Notes: a model not told the origin generated them from the letters alone. Shown: positions 23,220 through 33,840, counted from the first letter of the stretch. The stretch: 64,000 nt of DNA from Stratiolaelaps scimitus (GCA_019614645.1 JABWDB010000036.1:62001-126000); one strand, 5' to 3'. Numbers and translations are program-made.

Positions 23220-24130
23220 TTAGAGCAGTCAGAGATCATGTGCCTGAAAATTTTTCTAGTTTGGGATTAGGCATATCACAAACCATCTTTGCTACTTCAT
23301 AATGGAAAGCGTTTCGGCTAACGGTATTCAATAGGGTGACCCGCTGGGTAGTCAGCCTTGCGGTCAAGGACTAACTTAGTAAAGTAAAGTAAGCTTACAG
23401 TACGAACTACTTTGGGTTATGATGGAAAGGTTGCGTTTATTGAGAACTCACAAGGGCTTGTTTTTAATGAGAAACTCGTTACCTGTTGCAAGAATTATAC
23501 ATATACTCAGAAGTTGTGATATGTCAGAAGACTTGACCTTGTTGACTTATTCAAGGATCAATGTATGGAGTCTCAGCCTTCTCTATTAAATATTCAAATT
23601 TCTTCGGCTGCACAAATACAAGATTTCAATGGGTGGTCTCGGTTTTTCAACGCCACCCTAACTTGCTGGGTCCTGCGTAACCTCATCTATGCACTCAGTT
23701 TCCTTGACCTCGTTAGGGAAACGAATACCTGATGGCGTATGGAGATATTTCACTTCAATGAGATATGAGCTATGAAACAAACTTAAAAGCCCTGACAAGT
23801 TGCCGTTGGAAGACCTAGGTACCCAAAGTAAATGGACATAACTCATCCATGATCCTGTTCAGTAATCTCTACTGGATGAAACAACAAGCAATGTTGAATG
23901 CTCAAGCTTTAAGGCTCTCACAAGGTCCTGGGCCGGTGCATTGCCTAGTGCCATCTTCTCCACCCGCATAGGCACCTTACCAGACGATCAGTGCACCCGT
24001 ATTGCGGTTTAGGCAGTGAATTGGTTTCTGCCAACTCCTGTTGTCGCGGTAAACCAGTATGAATGTGATACCCTTCTTAGTTATCATCACCTATACATTC
24101 ATTTAAGAGAGGCTGGCTCATTTGTTTACA
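23220..24130. other. Spacer between A3 and B2
   Basis: No gene is supported. I recognise no duplicated counterpart for 23220-24000; the last 100 bp lead into the 3' flank of the minus-strand gene B2. Confidence 0.4.
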
Positions 24131-24165
24131 AGTTCATTGTTTATTTCCAATATGATGACTTAGGT

Positions 24166-24658
24166 TTACCAGGCCTTGCCATATCCGAGGCCGATGGGAG
24201 CAGCGGCGATTGCCACAGGGGCAGCAATAGCGGCCTTACCAACAATCGAGCCATGGTTGATGGCGCTTGAGTACGAGTTGGAGCGAAGAACTCCGACCTG
24301 AACAGGAACAGGTGCGACGACCGGAGCAACCTTAGCAACGGACACAACGGGAGCGGCCCAAGGCGCGGCGACAGCTGCAATGGGGGCTACACCAAGGCCA
24401 GCACCAAGGCCAGCACCAAGACCGTATCCTCCAAGAACACCAGCAGAGGCGGCAGCCACGAGGGCGGAGAAAACGATAAGCTGCAAACCGCAATAATCAT
24501 AACGTCTGGTCAGATGTTTATGAAAAAATATATTACACACGTAACTTGTTGTCCTCTAAATAAAATTGTGAAATCATATATGAATCTATGTCATCGGCTT
24601 CAGCTACTGTGGTCTACATATGGGTACACTTATTCGTATTAGAACTTACTCCGTGCAT
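24166..24658 (-). CDS. Class B2: short secreted Gly/Ala-rich cuticular-type protein, GKAW tail (inverted copy)
   Basis: The predicted CDS is complement(join(24166..24480, 24650..24658)), 107 aa. Exon 1 is M-H-G and the 169-bp intron matches B1 in length and nearly in sequence. The protein equals B3 residue for residue and differs from B1 by R-S-N in place of Q-S-S before YSSAINHG. It is the only class B gene on the minus strand, carried by a large inverted duplication. AATAAA on the minus strand is at 24140-24145. The antisense plus-strand frame at 24016-24270 is rejected as a shadow. Confidence 0.86.
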
Positions 24659-24708
24659 GATTCACTTGTTTGTCGGATGTGAGTGCTTCCAACAAAACTG
24701 GACGCGTA

Positions 24709-24715
24709 TTAAATA
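24709..24715 (-). promoter_or_regulatory. TATA box of B2
   Basis: TATTTAA read on the minus strand, 57 bp before the start codon. Confidence 0.65.
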
Positions 24716-24719
24716 CTAC

Positions 24720-25760
24720 CGTTCAGTCGCCTGACGTAACCAGAATCTCGTAAAGGGGAAAGCGGTTTGAGAGGCCACTTTCAACATTCGTCCAATCCAA
24801 TGAGACCTCCAGAAAGTTTGTGGTAAACGAAGAAATGGCAATGGTACAGACACACACACAGGGATCCACAGGCTGTAGATGGATATCCAAGAAAATGCAC
24901 ATTCAATGCAATGCAGCTATTCCTCTGCAATGAGTTTCTCTATGATGTAAAGAGGACTTCGGTTAATGTTCCATTCGAAGCGAGGGCGTGCCCGGCATGG
25001 TCAATAAGGGGACGGTTAGAACGTTTTAAATACTTTAGTGTGATTTTACAATAAGCACAAAACAATGTCTTGTACTTATGCATGTGTGCTTCAGCTATAT
25101 TTATTCATTTTAGATACTCATTTGGAATATTGCTGATAATGGTAGACAACTCCACGCTATCGTCTTGAACGTCATTAAGAATCATATCCCTAAATATCCT
25201 CCTATGTAAAAGAGATGTATTACCTTAGTGCTAAACAAATGAGAAGCCAAATTACCCAAAGCTCTGCTGTTTTTTTGTCTTTGGCTTCTGTGAAACGAAT
25301 CTACGGAGCAGTTCTGCGCAAGGCGATACTTTCTGATGCAACACTGACCAATTCTGGTCGCGGCGACCACTAACACAGCTGTGATATACCTAATTTATAC
25401 GTTGCGGAGTCATTGGCCGATAAGATATGTTTTTAGAAAATGACATGTCATGGATGCTTTTTTATTCAACAGAATACAAATACACCTTTATTGAAGGAAA
25501 GCTTTCTGATAAAACCCCTAAATCTCAGTCGGAATTTGTGCTCCGTCTAACGGGTACGTGGTGATTGAGCCGTCCGAATGAACGACTGCCTCATGTTGGT
25601 ATTAAAATTATCTTACTTTCTTGATTTAATTACTCATGTTGATACCGAGATTGTGATGTCATTCAGGGGCATCATTCCGAGATGGCAGGACCAGACAGTC
25701 GTAGCATACTGATGTCTGATGGTCTATCGATCTACATATACATTTTTAGATCATTTTCAC
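24720..25760 (-). repeat. B2 upstream flank, inverted copy of the B1/B3/B4 upstream region
   Basis: On the minus strand this reads as the upstream region of B1, B3 and B4. The part at 25140-25385 (CGTTCAAGACGATAGCG context, then the block ending in GACCAATTCTGG) is nearly the same as 29240-29490 and 34850-35110. Nothing coding is conserved in it. Confidence 0.65.
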
Positions 25761-25764
25761 AAAG

Positions 25765-26220
25765 CGTATAGGACGTACCTTCGGGCATCACACATATGTA
25801 GAAGGAAACTTCTAAAGAATATGTGCCTAATGGATCGGCTCTGAGGGATCCCGGAAGGGTAGGTCGCAGGATCACTAAGCGTGACATCAAGATGTGCTCG
25901 AACATATCTGTTTGTCAGATATGCACCAATCCATCTGACCGTGCGCTCGTCATGTCAAGTTCCACATCACTGAACCAATAACTTGCGATTCGCACCGTGG
26001 AAAGCCCGGTAAAGGTCGTAGCAGATGCAATGAAGGTTCCTGAGGTGGTTTAGAAACAAGACCCAATCGTGGACCATGGTCATCAGTTGGGTATAAGTAG
26101 AATGGCCCTTTCTGAAGCCATGTTTCGCGTCATCATCACCGGGGGCTACTGCAGGGGTTGCTACAGACCATCGACATTGAGAGTGTGCTCTACCTAATCT
26201 CGATTTATTATAATATAGTA
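25765..26220. other. Spacer without recognised feature
   Basis: No gene or duplicated partner is recognised. LINE sequence starts just downstream. Confidence 0.4.
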
Positions 26221-26800
26221 AACGTTACAATAGGTCGGAATTTCTAGGGATTATGGGGGTGGGGGGGGAGGGGGGGAGGACGACAATGTCCCGAGGAAGG
26301 CGATGGCATTGCCTCTCTGCACAGCGAGGGACAGGCGCTGCAGGAGGAAAGAGCCGGCGCGCTTGTCCCCGGTGGCGCGGATCAACCTATGGTAGACCCC
26401 CTCGAGGAAGTTCGCGGTGAGAGGGCCGTGCCCGCCCAGGGTCTCAAAGGCAAGGGGGGAAAACAGGTGCGTTGCTTGGAGTGCGGCGTACTTCCTCAGC
26501 TTTGCCCGCTCCGCACGCGCTACTGCGTAACCGGGGATGGTTGCACAGTGGTTGACATAAGAAGGTGCTAGGGTGTCAACCACAGTGCCGTCCCAAACCA
26601 GGTGCTGGCCACGATGGAAGGGGATAAGGGTGAGGCCGTCAGGGCGGCGCCCGTCAGAGGTGTCGAGGCCCTGTGGCTCCCTTGTGCAAGGGATACCGGC
26701 GGAGTGGAGGGCCCTCTACCTAATTCATACAAATGCGCTGGTAGTTGGCAAAATGGCCCTGTAGAGATCATACACGTGTTTGTATAGTAAGAACGACAGG
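26221..26800 (-). mobile_element. LINE 3'-end fragment, copy 2 (C-terminal RT polyprotein tail)
   Basis: A minus-strand frame of 110 codons (26251-26583) carries PLAFETLGGHGPL and TGDKRAGSFLLQRLSLAVQR, then GNAIAFLGTL and a run of prolines from the G-tract at 26257-26276. This order (ETLG, then TGD, then QRLS-x-x-x-QRGNA) is a frequent C-terminal signature of LINE polyproteins. It is the better preserved relative of 11090-11240. The ORF is open but lacks RT and endonuclease, so it is a 5'-truncated insertion. Family assignment within LINEs is uncertain. Confidence 0.65.
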
Positions 26801-26839
26801 CCACTGGGAGTGTAGCTGCTCTTTACTAAGGGATTTGAT

Positions 26840-27210
26840 TTTATGTGTAAGTTGATGAAACCTTAAGGGGAATAGTTCGTAAGTGCCCTAGGTTTTCTTC
26901 GACTAGCACCAAGTCACCATATTTAATGATAACAACATCTTTACGACCTTTACTCTCTTGTTCGTATAAAGGTAATGTACAAATGGGACTTCCAGCTGAG
27001 ATCCTCTGTGTTTCCACCATGGTACTCTCTTGTCTTGATCTTTGACAGGTCTCCGCATGCAGGTAGAGTGTGAAGGGAGAGTGTTCTCTTGATATCTTCT
27101 CTATCTGCATTCAAGGCTGACCGTGTCACATTGGTATACTTTATGTCGTCTTCTTCGTGTTCGTTGCAAAGAATACATATAGATGAGCGCAATACTGATA
27201 TATTCTTCAC
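26840..27210 (-). mobile_element. LINE C-terminal fragment (C-x2-C region)
   Basis: On the minus strand the frame reads SSICILCNEHEEDD, then ADREDIKRTLSLHTLPACGDL. This aligns with the C terminus of the plus-strand LINE near 16745-16880 (LYIICNTQIIDD, then EREEIKRALSLHTLHTCGDL), identifying both as the same family. Only the tail is present. Confidence 0.65.
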
Positions 27211-27429
27211 CTGTATCTGTTATGATTATCGCTAGGTGGTCTGCATATGAGATGCTGTGTACCGTCGGGAAGAAGTCGAGTCTTGGGATCTTATCACGAA
27301 CGATGTTCTAGAGCTTCGGACCGACGACGGATCCCTGAAGTTCGCCTGCAGATAGATTTTCTCATTGTATTATATGTCGTGGTTCTATTTCTAGGACATG
27401 AGGCTAGTATCCTTCTTAAGTGGGGGAGA

Positions 27430-27790
27430 TGTTCGCTTCCTTCAATACAAGGTTAATGGCATCCTGGAGACTTCTGTTCTTCTGTAATGTTGTAATTGTA
27501 TGCAAATAGCCACGGTGTGTACAATAGCCTTTACGGTGCCATACATTGTCCCGGTGCCTTCTTGAGTTTGAGCCTCTGTTTGCTCTGTCTCGAAGTTCTG
27601 ATTGGTGGTGTTGCCATGTCTTCTGTCTCGGTGACCTGTTTGGGCGGCTGTTAATATGGGAAAGTGACTCCCTTGTGCGAGTTGACCTTTCTGGGGTCAG
27701 AGGAATCTGCGACCTTTATTTTTTTCTGACTAATTTATATCCTTTACCCCAGAGCTTTTTTACCTATGTCTTCACATGGCTTGGGAATTC
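27430..27790 (-). mobile_element. LINE fragment, inverted partner of 34420-34760
   Basis: The antisense frame here (MSRCLLEFEPLFAL at 27546 on) is matched by the same frame on the other strand at 34642-34400, showing an inverted pair. The true element strand is taken from the relation of 34250-34840 to the RT-bearing LINE at 15000-17100. Confidence 0.55.
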
Positions 27791-27892
27791 TCAAAATCCT
27801 GTTTTGCCCATCCCGTAGTACAAATAACTTCTACTACAGCTCCTATTGGGATGGTATTATTCTGTATTACTTATACTTATACCCTGTCTTCT

Positions 27893-27922
27893 TCTCTTCG
27901 AGAACTTAAGCATTGTGAAACT
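27893..27922 (+). mobile_element. SINE fragment
   Basis: GAGAACTTAAGCATTGTGAAA matches the 3' part of the SINE seen complete at 36846-36941. It ends where the A4 upstream homology begins. Confidence 0.4.
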
Positions 27923-28154
27923 ATGCTCATGCTTTGGATCGAACTTTTGTCTCATCATATCGAAACACCCCCTTGCTTTGGATTTCACAACAGTAACCGT
28001 TTATCTCCGATATATGCACAGCAATGTCTCTGAAACAGCCTTTATCTTCTGGACTTCATGTACATAGCTTTGGTCAAAGCCTCATCGACACACGCGAAAA
28101 CCCTTTCTTTGAGTGAGCGATTCTCTTCACGGCTGTTGACCATGCGTAAATTGG

Positions 28155-28161
28155 TATATAA
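28155..28161 (+). promoter_or_regulatory. TATA box of A4
   Basis: TATATAA, 54 bp before the start codon. Confidence 0.65.
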
Positions 28162-28208
28162 CCAGCGCTAGCCAACATGAAAGCCAATCCAACACAGATC
28201 CACCAATC

Positions 28209-28847
28209 ATGCACAGTGTAAGTCTGACGAGTATTTCAAAATTAGTGCGTTACTTAATTTAGATATAACCACGCAGTTACATACTGTAAAATTAATCTCT
28301 ACCAAAGTATAATGAAAACTGGGTTTTCACATTACAGCTCATCGCCGTTCTCTTCGCCGTCGTTGCCACTGCCTCGGCTGGCGGCCTGGGAGGTTACGGA
28401 AGTGGTCTCGCTCTGGGAGGTTACGGCAGCGGCCTCGCTTTGGGAGGTTATGGTAACGGCCTCGCTATCGGTGGTTACGGATATGGAGCTGGTGGTCTTG
28501 CTGCAGGTTACGGAGCCATTGCTGCCCCCGTTCTTTCGGTTGCTAAGGCCGCTCCGGTTCTTGCCCCAGTGCCCGTGCAGGTTGGCGCTCTCCGTTCCAC
28601 CTCGTACTCGTCCAAAATCAATCACGGAACCGTCGTCGGAAAGACAGCCATTGCTGCCCCTGTCGCGATCGCCGCTCCCGCTATCTCGAAGGTTGCTGTA
28701 GCTGCTCCCGTCATTGCTTCCGCCCCCATCGGTGTCGGATATGGAGCTGGTCTCGGATATGGAGCTGGCCTCGGATATGGAGCTGGCCTCGGATATGGAG
28801 CTGGTCTCGGATACGGAGCTGGTCTTGGATACGGCAAGGCTTGGTAA
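28209..28847 (+). CDS. Class A4: secreted Gly-rich YGAGLG-repeat cuticular-type protein, GKAW tail
   Basis: The predicted CDS is join(28209..28217, 28338..28847), 172 aa. Exon 1 is M-H-S. The intron is only 120 bp and most resembles that of A5. Five perfect units (GVGYGA, then four GLGYGA) precede GLGYGKAW, with no serine variants. It has GLAIGG and AAGYGAIAAP where A1-A3 have GLAVGG and AAGHGAIAAP; the GYGAIAAP change is shared with A5, again pairing A4 with A5. The YSSKINHG module is intact. AATAAA is at 28951-28956. B3 follows on the same strand 1.1 kb downstream, the closest A-B spacing in the window. Confidence 0.87.
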
Positions 28848-29624
28848 AAAGAACACCAAGCAATTAAGCGCGAAATCTTAGCAAGTATGCCAGCTGCAAT
28901 TCTCGAAAACAAAGCCGGCAAATGTACCCAAACGTAGCTAATTTATTTTCAATAAAAAAACGAATACAATCGTAATGTACTGTGTTGTAATAACTTATTC
29001 TTTACTAAACTTGAATAATCGAATTACGATAATTAGTCATTTAACTAATTTAGTCACCGGATCAGACATCCCAACTATGGTGTATGAGTTATTTCCTATT
29101 GTTATTGTTGATATACCGCTCCACATGCTTCGTCTGAAAATGCCATATTATCGATCGCGAATATGTATTACGTGTAAAGAAGAAGAAGACCAGTGGCTGT
29201 CTTGGCGAACATCAAAATCTACAAAGTAGGTATACACAGCTGTGTTAGTGGTTGGCGCGACCAGAATTGGTCAGTGTTGCATCAGAAAGTATCGCCTTGC
29301 GCAGAACTGCTCCGTAGATTCGTTTCACAGAAGCCAAAGACAAAAAACGGGAGAGCTTTGGGTAATTTGGCTTCTCATTTGTTTAGCACTAAGGTAATAC
29401 ATCTCGTTTACATAGGAGAATATTTAGGGATATGATTCTTAATGATGTTCAAGACGATAGCGTGGAGTTGTCTACCATTATCAGCAATATTCGAAATGAG
29501 TATCTAAAATGAATAAATATAGCTGAATCACACATGCATAAGTGCAAGTCATTGTTTTGTGCTTATTGTAAAATCACACTAAAGTATTTAAAACGTTCTA
29601 ACCGTCCCCTTATTGACCATGTCG

Positions 29625-29651
29625 GACACGCCCTCGCTTCGAGGGCGTGTC
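29625..29651. repeat. Perfect 12-bp hairpin upstream of B3
   Basis: GACACGCCCTCG and CGAGGGCGTGTC are separated by three bases. The matching positions upstream of B2 and B4 have only the left arm, so the right arm is new in B3. Confidence 0.8.
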
Positions 29652-29905
29652 GACTTTACTGAAGTCCCCTTTACATCATAGAGAAACTCGTTGCAGAGGA
29701 ATAGCTGCATTGCATTGAACGTGCATTTTCTTGGATATCCATCTACAGCCTGTGGATCCCTGTGTGTGTGTCTGTACCATTGCCATTTCTTCGTTTACCA
29801 CAAACTTTCTGGAGGGCTCATTGGATTGGACGAATGTTGAAAATGGCCTCTCAAACCGCTTTCCCCTTCACGAGATTCTGGTTACGTCAGGCTACTGAAC
29901 GGTAG

Positions 29906-29912
29906 TATTTAA
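29906..29912 (+). promoter_or_regulatory. TATA box of B3
   Basis: TATTTAA, 57 bp before the start codon. Confidence 0.65.
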
Positions 29913-29962
29913 TACGCGTCCGGTTTTGTTGAAAGCATTCACATCCGACAAACAAGTGAATC

Positions 29963-30455
29963 ATGCACGGAGTAAGTTCTAATACGAACAAGTGCACCCA
30001 TATGTAGACCACAGTAGCTGAAGCTGATAACATAGATTCATATATGATTTCGCAATTTTATTTAGAGGACAGCAAGTTACGCGTATGATATATTTTTTCA
30101 TAAACATCTGACCAGACGCTATGATTATTGCGGTTTGCAGCTTATTGTTTTCTCCGCCCTCGTGGCTGCCGCCTCTGCTGGTGTTCTTGGAGGATACGGT
30201 CTTGGTGCTGGCCTTGGTGCTGGCCTTGGTGTAGCCCCCATTGCAGCTGTCGCCGCGCCTTGGGCCGCTCCCGTTGTGTCTGTTGCTAAGGTTGCTCCAG
30301 TCGTTGCACCTGTTCCTGTTCAGGTCGGAGTTCTTCGCTCGAACTCGTACTCAAGCGCCATCAACCATGGCTCGATTGTTGGTAAGGCCGCTATTGCTGC
30401 CCCTGTGGCAATCGCCGCTGCTCCCATCGGCCTCGGATATGGCAAGGCCTGGTAA
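29963..30455 (+). CDS. Class B3: short secreted Gly/Ala-rich cuticular-type protein, GKAW tail
   Basis: The predicted CDS is join(29963..29971, 30141..30455), 107 aa. Exon 1 M-H-G, intron 169 bp with GTAAGT and TTTGCAG ends. The predicted protein is identical to B2: signal peptide LIVFSALVAAASAG, GGYGLGAGLGAGLG, PWAAPVVSVAKVAP block, SNSYSSAINHGSIVGK module, GLGYGKAW. The open frame that seems to start at 30135 is the last six intron bases plus exon 2 and omits the initiator. AATAAA is at 30476-30481. It sits between A4 (same strand, upstream) and A5 (opposite strand, downstream), so B3 and A5 are convergent. Confidence 0.87.
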
Positions 30456-30709
30456 ACCTAAGTCATCATATTGGAAATAAACAACGAACTTGTAAACAAA
30501 TGAGCCAGCCTCTGTTAAATCAATGTATAGGTGATGATGTTTGCCACATGGTGAAGAATGGTGGAAGGACGTTCATGGACAGGCTCCTGTTTTGTTTGCT
30601 CAGTTTATTTTTTATTATGATAGCTATCTGTCTTATTTATTCATATAATTTGAGGACGAAATCCATCGGCGAGAAAATGGCATATTAGGAGTTCGAGGTT
30701 ATCTCTATC

Positions 30710-31600
30710 CGACAAAAAATGAATTCAAAATTTTTTGGAAATCAAGTTCCACGAAGAGGGGGCTCAAGCTGCTAAGGACAAATAGACGAGGCCCTTCAAT
30801 TGCAGCTTCCACTGCGATCCATTGTTCCAAATCCAAGCTGGTGAGACTCCAAGATGGCAGTAATTTTATCCCTGAAATATCTACAGGATACATTGGCTGC
30901 AATCCTGCGGAAGGAGGACAAACAAGTTATGGGACAAATCCAGTTTTCTTTTTTTCCGAGAGCGAATAGAGGAGATAAGATAGGCTTAATTTTGAGAAAA
31001 ATGGAACAGTACAAATCGGATGGTCTAGATGCAGGATCGAATAATGAGCAACGGTTGCAAAACCCAGAAATTGCCTTAGCTACGGACACACGTCATTCTC
31101 CTGTAATGAACCACATCGAGCCCAAAGACCATGCCTAAAATGCGGTGCGGCGTCCCTACTTGTTTGTCAGCAAGGGCATAACAAAGGTTTGCTGAAAGTC
31201 TTAAGGGTTTACCTTCGGAATGAACAGGTGCATCGAGAGAAGGTAGATTACTAATTAGGGCGGGGTCTGATGTTAATAAGAGTTCCAAGAGCGTGTACAT
31301 AATACATCTATGCAATCTATAATATGGTATTTTCAGACTGATCATGTAAAGAACCTTACCAAGACTCCTGGCATATTTTATAATAATATGGTAACTCATG
31401 CTGGCTTCTACCGGCATTGGGATGTCTGGCCCATTTAGCAGTTCAGCATCTTCTTTTCGGAATACGATTATTTCTATTTAGTAAAAAAAATTATGACAAC
31501 ACAGTACATTAGGAGTGTATTCGTTTTTTTATTGAATATAAATTAGCTAACTTTGGGTACATTTGCCGACTTTGTCTCTGAGAGTTGCAGCCGGCTTACT
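30710..31600 (-). repeat. A5 downstream flank, inverted copy of A3 flank
   Basis: On the minus strand this corresponds to 22300-23215. The open frames of 94-113 codons on both strands are not kept at equal length in the partner, so no gene is called. Confidence 0.7.
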
Positions 31601-31624
31601 TGCTAAAATTTCTTGGTGTTCTCT

Positions 31625-32104
31625 TTACCAAGCCTTGCCGTACCCAAGACCAGCTCCATAACCGAGACCAGCTCCGGATCCGAGACCAGCTCCATATCCG
31701 AGACCAGCTCCATATCCGAGACCGGCCCCGTATCCGACACCGATGGGGGCGGAAGCAATGACGGGTGCAGATACAGCAACCTTCGAGATAGCGGGAGCGG
31801 CAATAGCGACAGGGGCAGCAATAGCTCCGTAACCCGCAGCAAGACCAGCACCTCCGTATCCGTAACCACCGACAGCGATGCCGTTACCATAACCACCCAG
31901 AGCGAGGCCGCTGCCGTAACCTCCCAGAGCGCCAGCCGAGGCGGTGGCAACGACGGCGAAGAGAACGGCGATGAGCTGTAATGTGAAAACCATGTTTTTA
32001 TTATACTTTGGTCGAGATTATTTGTACAGTGTGTAACTGCATGGATGTATCTAAATTAAGTAACGCACTAATTTTGAAATACTCGTCGTACTTACACGGT
32101 GCAT
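31625..32104 (-). CDS. Class A5: shortened YGAGLG-repeat protein lacking the YSSxINHG module, GKAW tail
   Basis: The predicted CDS is complement(join(31625..31975, 32096..32104)), 119 aa. Exon 1 is M-H-R; the 120-bp intron is closest to A4. Relative to A4 it lacks one nine-residue GYGSGLALG repeat and a 44-residue block from LSVAKAAP through YSSKINHG to the second AIAAPV; the reading frame continues without a break. GVGYGA, two GLGYGA, GLGSGA and GLGYGA precede GLGYGKAW. The promoter, splice sites, signal peptide and tail look intact, so it is a viable short variant rather than an obvious pseudogene. The plus-strand antisense ORF at 31613-31981 is a shadow. Confidence 0.82.
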
Positions 32105-32151
32105 GATTGGTAGATATGTGTTGGATTGGCTTTCATGTAGACTAGCGCTGG

Positions 32152-32158
32152 TTATATA
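32152..32158 (-). promoter_or_regulatory. TATA box of A5
   Basis: TATATAA read on the minus strand, 54 bp before the start codon, in upstream sequence shared with A2-A4. Confidence 0.65.
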
Positions 32159-32479
32159 CCAACATACGCGTGGTCAACAGCCGTGAAGAGAATCGTCCAC
32201 CCAGAGAAAGGGTTTTCGCGTGTGTCGATGAGGCTTTGACCAAAGCTATATACATGAAGTCCAGAAGATAAAGGCTGTTTCGGAGACACTGCTGTGCATA
32301 TATCGGAGATAAACGGTTACGGTTGTGAAATCCAAAGCAAGGGGGTGTTTCGATATGATGAGACAAAAGTTCGATCCAAAGCATGAGCATAGCCCATATC
32401 TAAAAGGTAATCTCCACAATGCAATACCGTACCAAATTTCTGACAAAAACCACAAATGTTCGTTGACCTCAACGTCCCC

Positions 32480-32870
32480 AATTAAAGATAACGACTCCAG
32501 CAGATAGAATAAACTAGAACAAATAGCTTCAAAATTGCTACAAGAGTAATGCGAAAAGGCCGTATTCTTAGGGACACTTTTCTCTTCCGTGTAGGAAAGG
32601 CGACGTTGTTCTCATCCCGAAGGACGAGCGTGCCTACCGACCTATATGCGTCCTCGGGACCCTTACCAAGGGCTTTGAGGCTATCGTCGAGTAATGGATG
32701 TTTGATCTTGGAGAGAAATACTGCATGCCAGCCGGTGCCCAATACAGATTCATGAAAGGGCCGTAGTTCCTCACAGCTATACAGCGGGTTTTATCGAAGG
32801 CGGAGCTGGTGGTGTGATCCACGAAGGAAAATCCTTGAAAACATCGAGTTCGAGTTTGATGGCTAAGAAA
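32480..32870 (+). mobile_element. R1-like LINE reverse transcriptase remnant
   Basis: A plus-strand frame reads VVLIPKDERAYRPICVLGTL then KGFEAIVE, a close match to the RT entry block (PK-x-x-x-YRPI-LL-x-x-x-K-x-E), followed after a stop by AGAQYRFMKGP, matching QYGF-x-x-GRS. The rest is lost. Its left part is the inverted copy of 21030-21270. Confidence 0.65.
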
Positions 32871-33079
32871 TAAGCTTAATCAATGATGCTGTTTGGTTTA
32901 TTTGTCTGGGCTATCCCGAAAGCGGCCTTCCGACGCCAAAATATTTTGCTCTGCTGGACTCAGCGCACTCTCGCATTGAAGGTTGCGTACGGTTATAGAT
33001 AGTTAGCGCGCTGGCGGCAATAGTCCAGGCACGCTTAGATCCTTGGAACCACAAGCACGTCGAGAGGCGCCTCACCTAT

Positions 33080-33560
33080 GTGGAACTGTGTGGAGAGATT
33101 AGAAGAAGCCCGATCAACCTAGCTAAATCCTCTACAACCGGTCCGGTTCCAGAAGAAGACTCTCCTGGTCGGCCTTCTCAGTCCCGCTGTCTTATCTTTT
33201 CCAATTCCTTCTTTTTCACACCATTCCGTGCAAGAATCGCGCCGTTGGACCAGCTTTCCGCTGTCGCGAGCATGGCGTCAACAACCTGCTTAAAAGTGCT
33301 CCATCGGCTATCGCCCTGCAGGCCTTCCCCTGTTTCCTGTACCCTGCTGCACGTGAATAGTGTCCGCGTCTGTAGACACAGTCCTGTATGTTCTTGTCAC
33401 TCTGATCGCCACCGCCGTCTGTGCTTTGAGGAGAGTGTTTCTGTTCTTCTTTCTAGTCGGGGCTATCTCAGCCCATATGGGGGCGTCGTATAAGGCTACC
33501 GATTCGGCCACGGCGAACATCCCCCTCATTTATGTCGTACCAGTCTTGTTCTGCTATGAC
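33080..33560 (-). mobile_element. R1-like LINE post-RT fragment
   Basis: The minus-strand frame at 33308-33529 reads VAESVALYDAPIWAE, then TAVAIRVTRTYRTVSTDAD, the conserved region following the RT domain in R1-clade elements (S-x-x-LYGAPIW, then AIR-x-x-x-AYRTVST). A further frame with SRWSTFKQVVDAML continues toward 33250. It lies opposite in strand to the RT remnant at 32480, so they are not one intact element. Confidence 0.7.
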
Positions 33561-33589
33561 GTCTTGCATCCTCGTTCCTCTTGCAAGTG

Positions 33590-33840
33590 TGTGACAACAA
33601 ACCCCAGATCGTTGGCCGGAATCGATTCTGTAGGAGTGATCCTAGTGCTATACGGACAATACATTACCACACCGTTCATAAACTTTTGCTTTTCTTCTCA
33701 GTAGATGAGCATTGCCAAATTTACAAACACTGCTATGGTATACCAGTCGTGTTAATATTTGTCCACGGAAAACTATAGCTATTGGACTTACAATTGGGCA
33801 AAAATAACCAAATAGCGACTCTTGAATTTTGTTCCCAACC
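33590..33840 (-). repeat. Inverted copy of 19800-20090
   Basis: Read on the minus strand this matches the flank downstream of B1, with ACGACTGGTATACCATAGCA-type similarity and the terminal GGCCAA-GAT motif. The minus-strand ORF of 158 codons (33648-34124) spans unrelated sequence and is not conserved. Confidence 0.65.

Larger units (their letters stand above)
29200..30560 (+). repeat. B3 duplicon (direct partner 34830-36120)
   Basis: From GTAGGTATACACAGCTGTGTT to the region after the B3 poly(A) site, the sequence is matched in direct orientation around B4. The shared block includes TTAATGATGTTCAAGACGAT and the whole B promoter. It is also matched, inverted, around B2. Confidence 0.75.
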
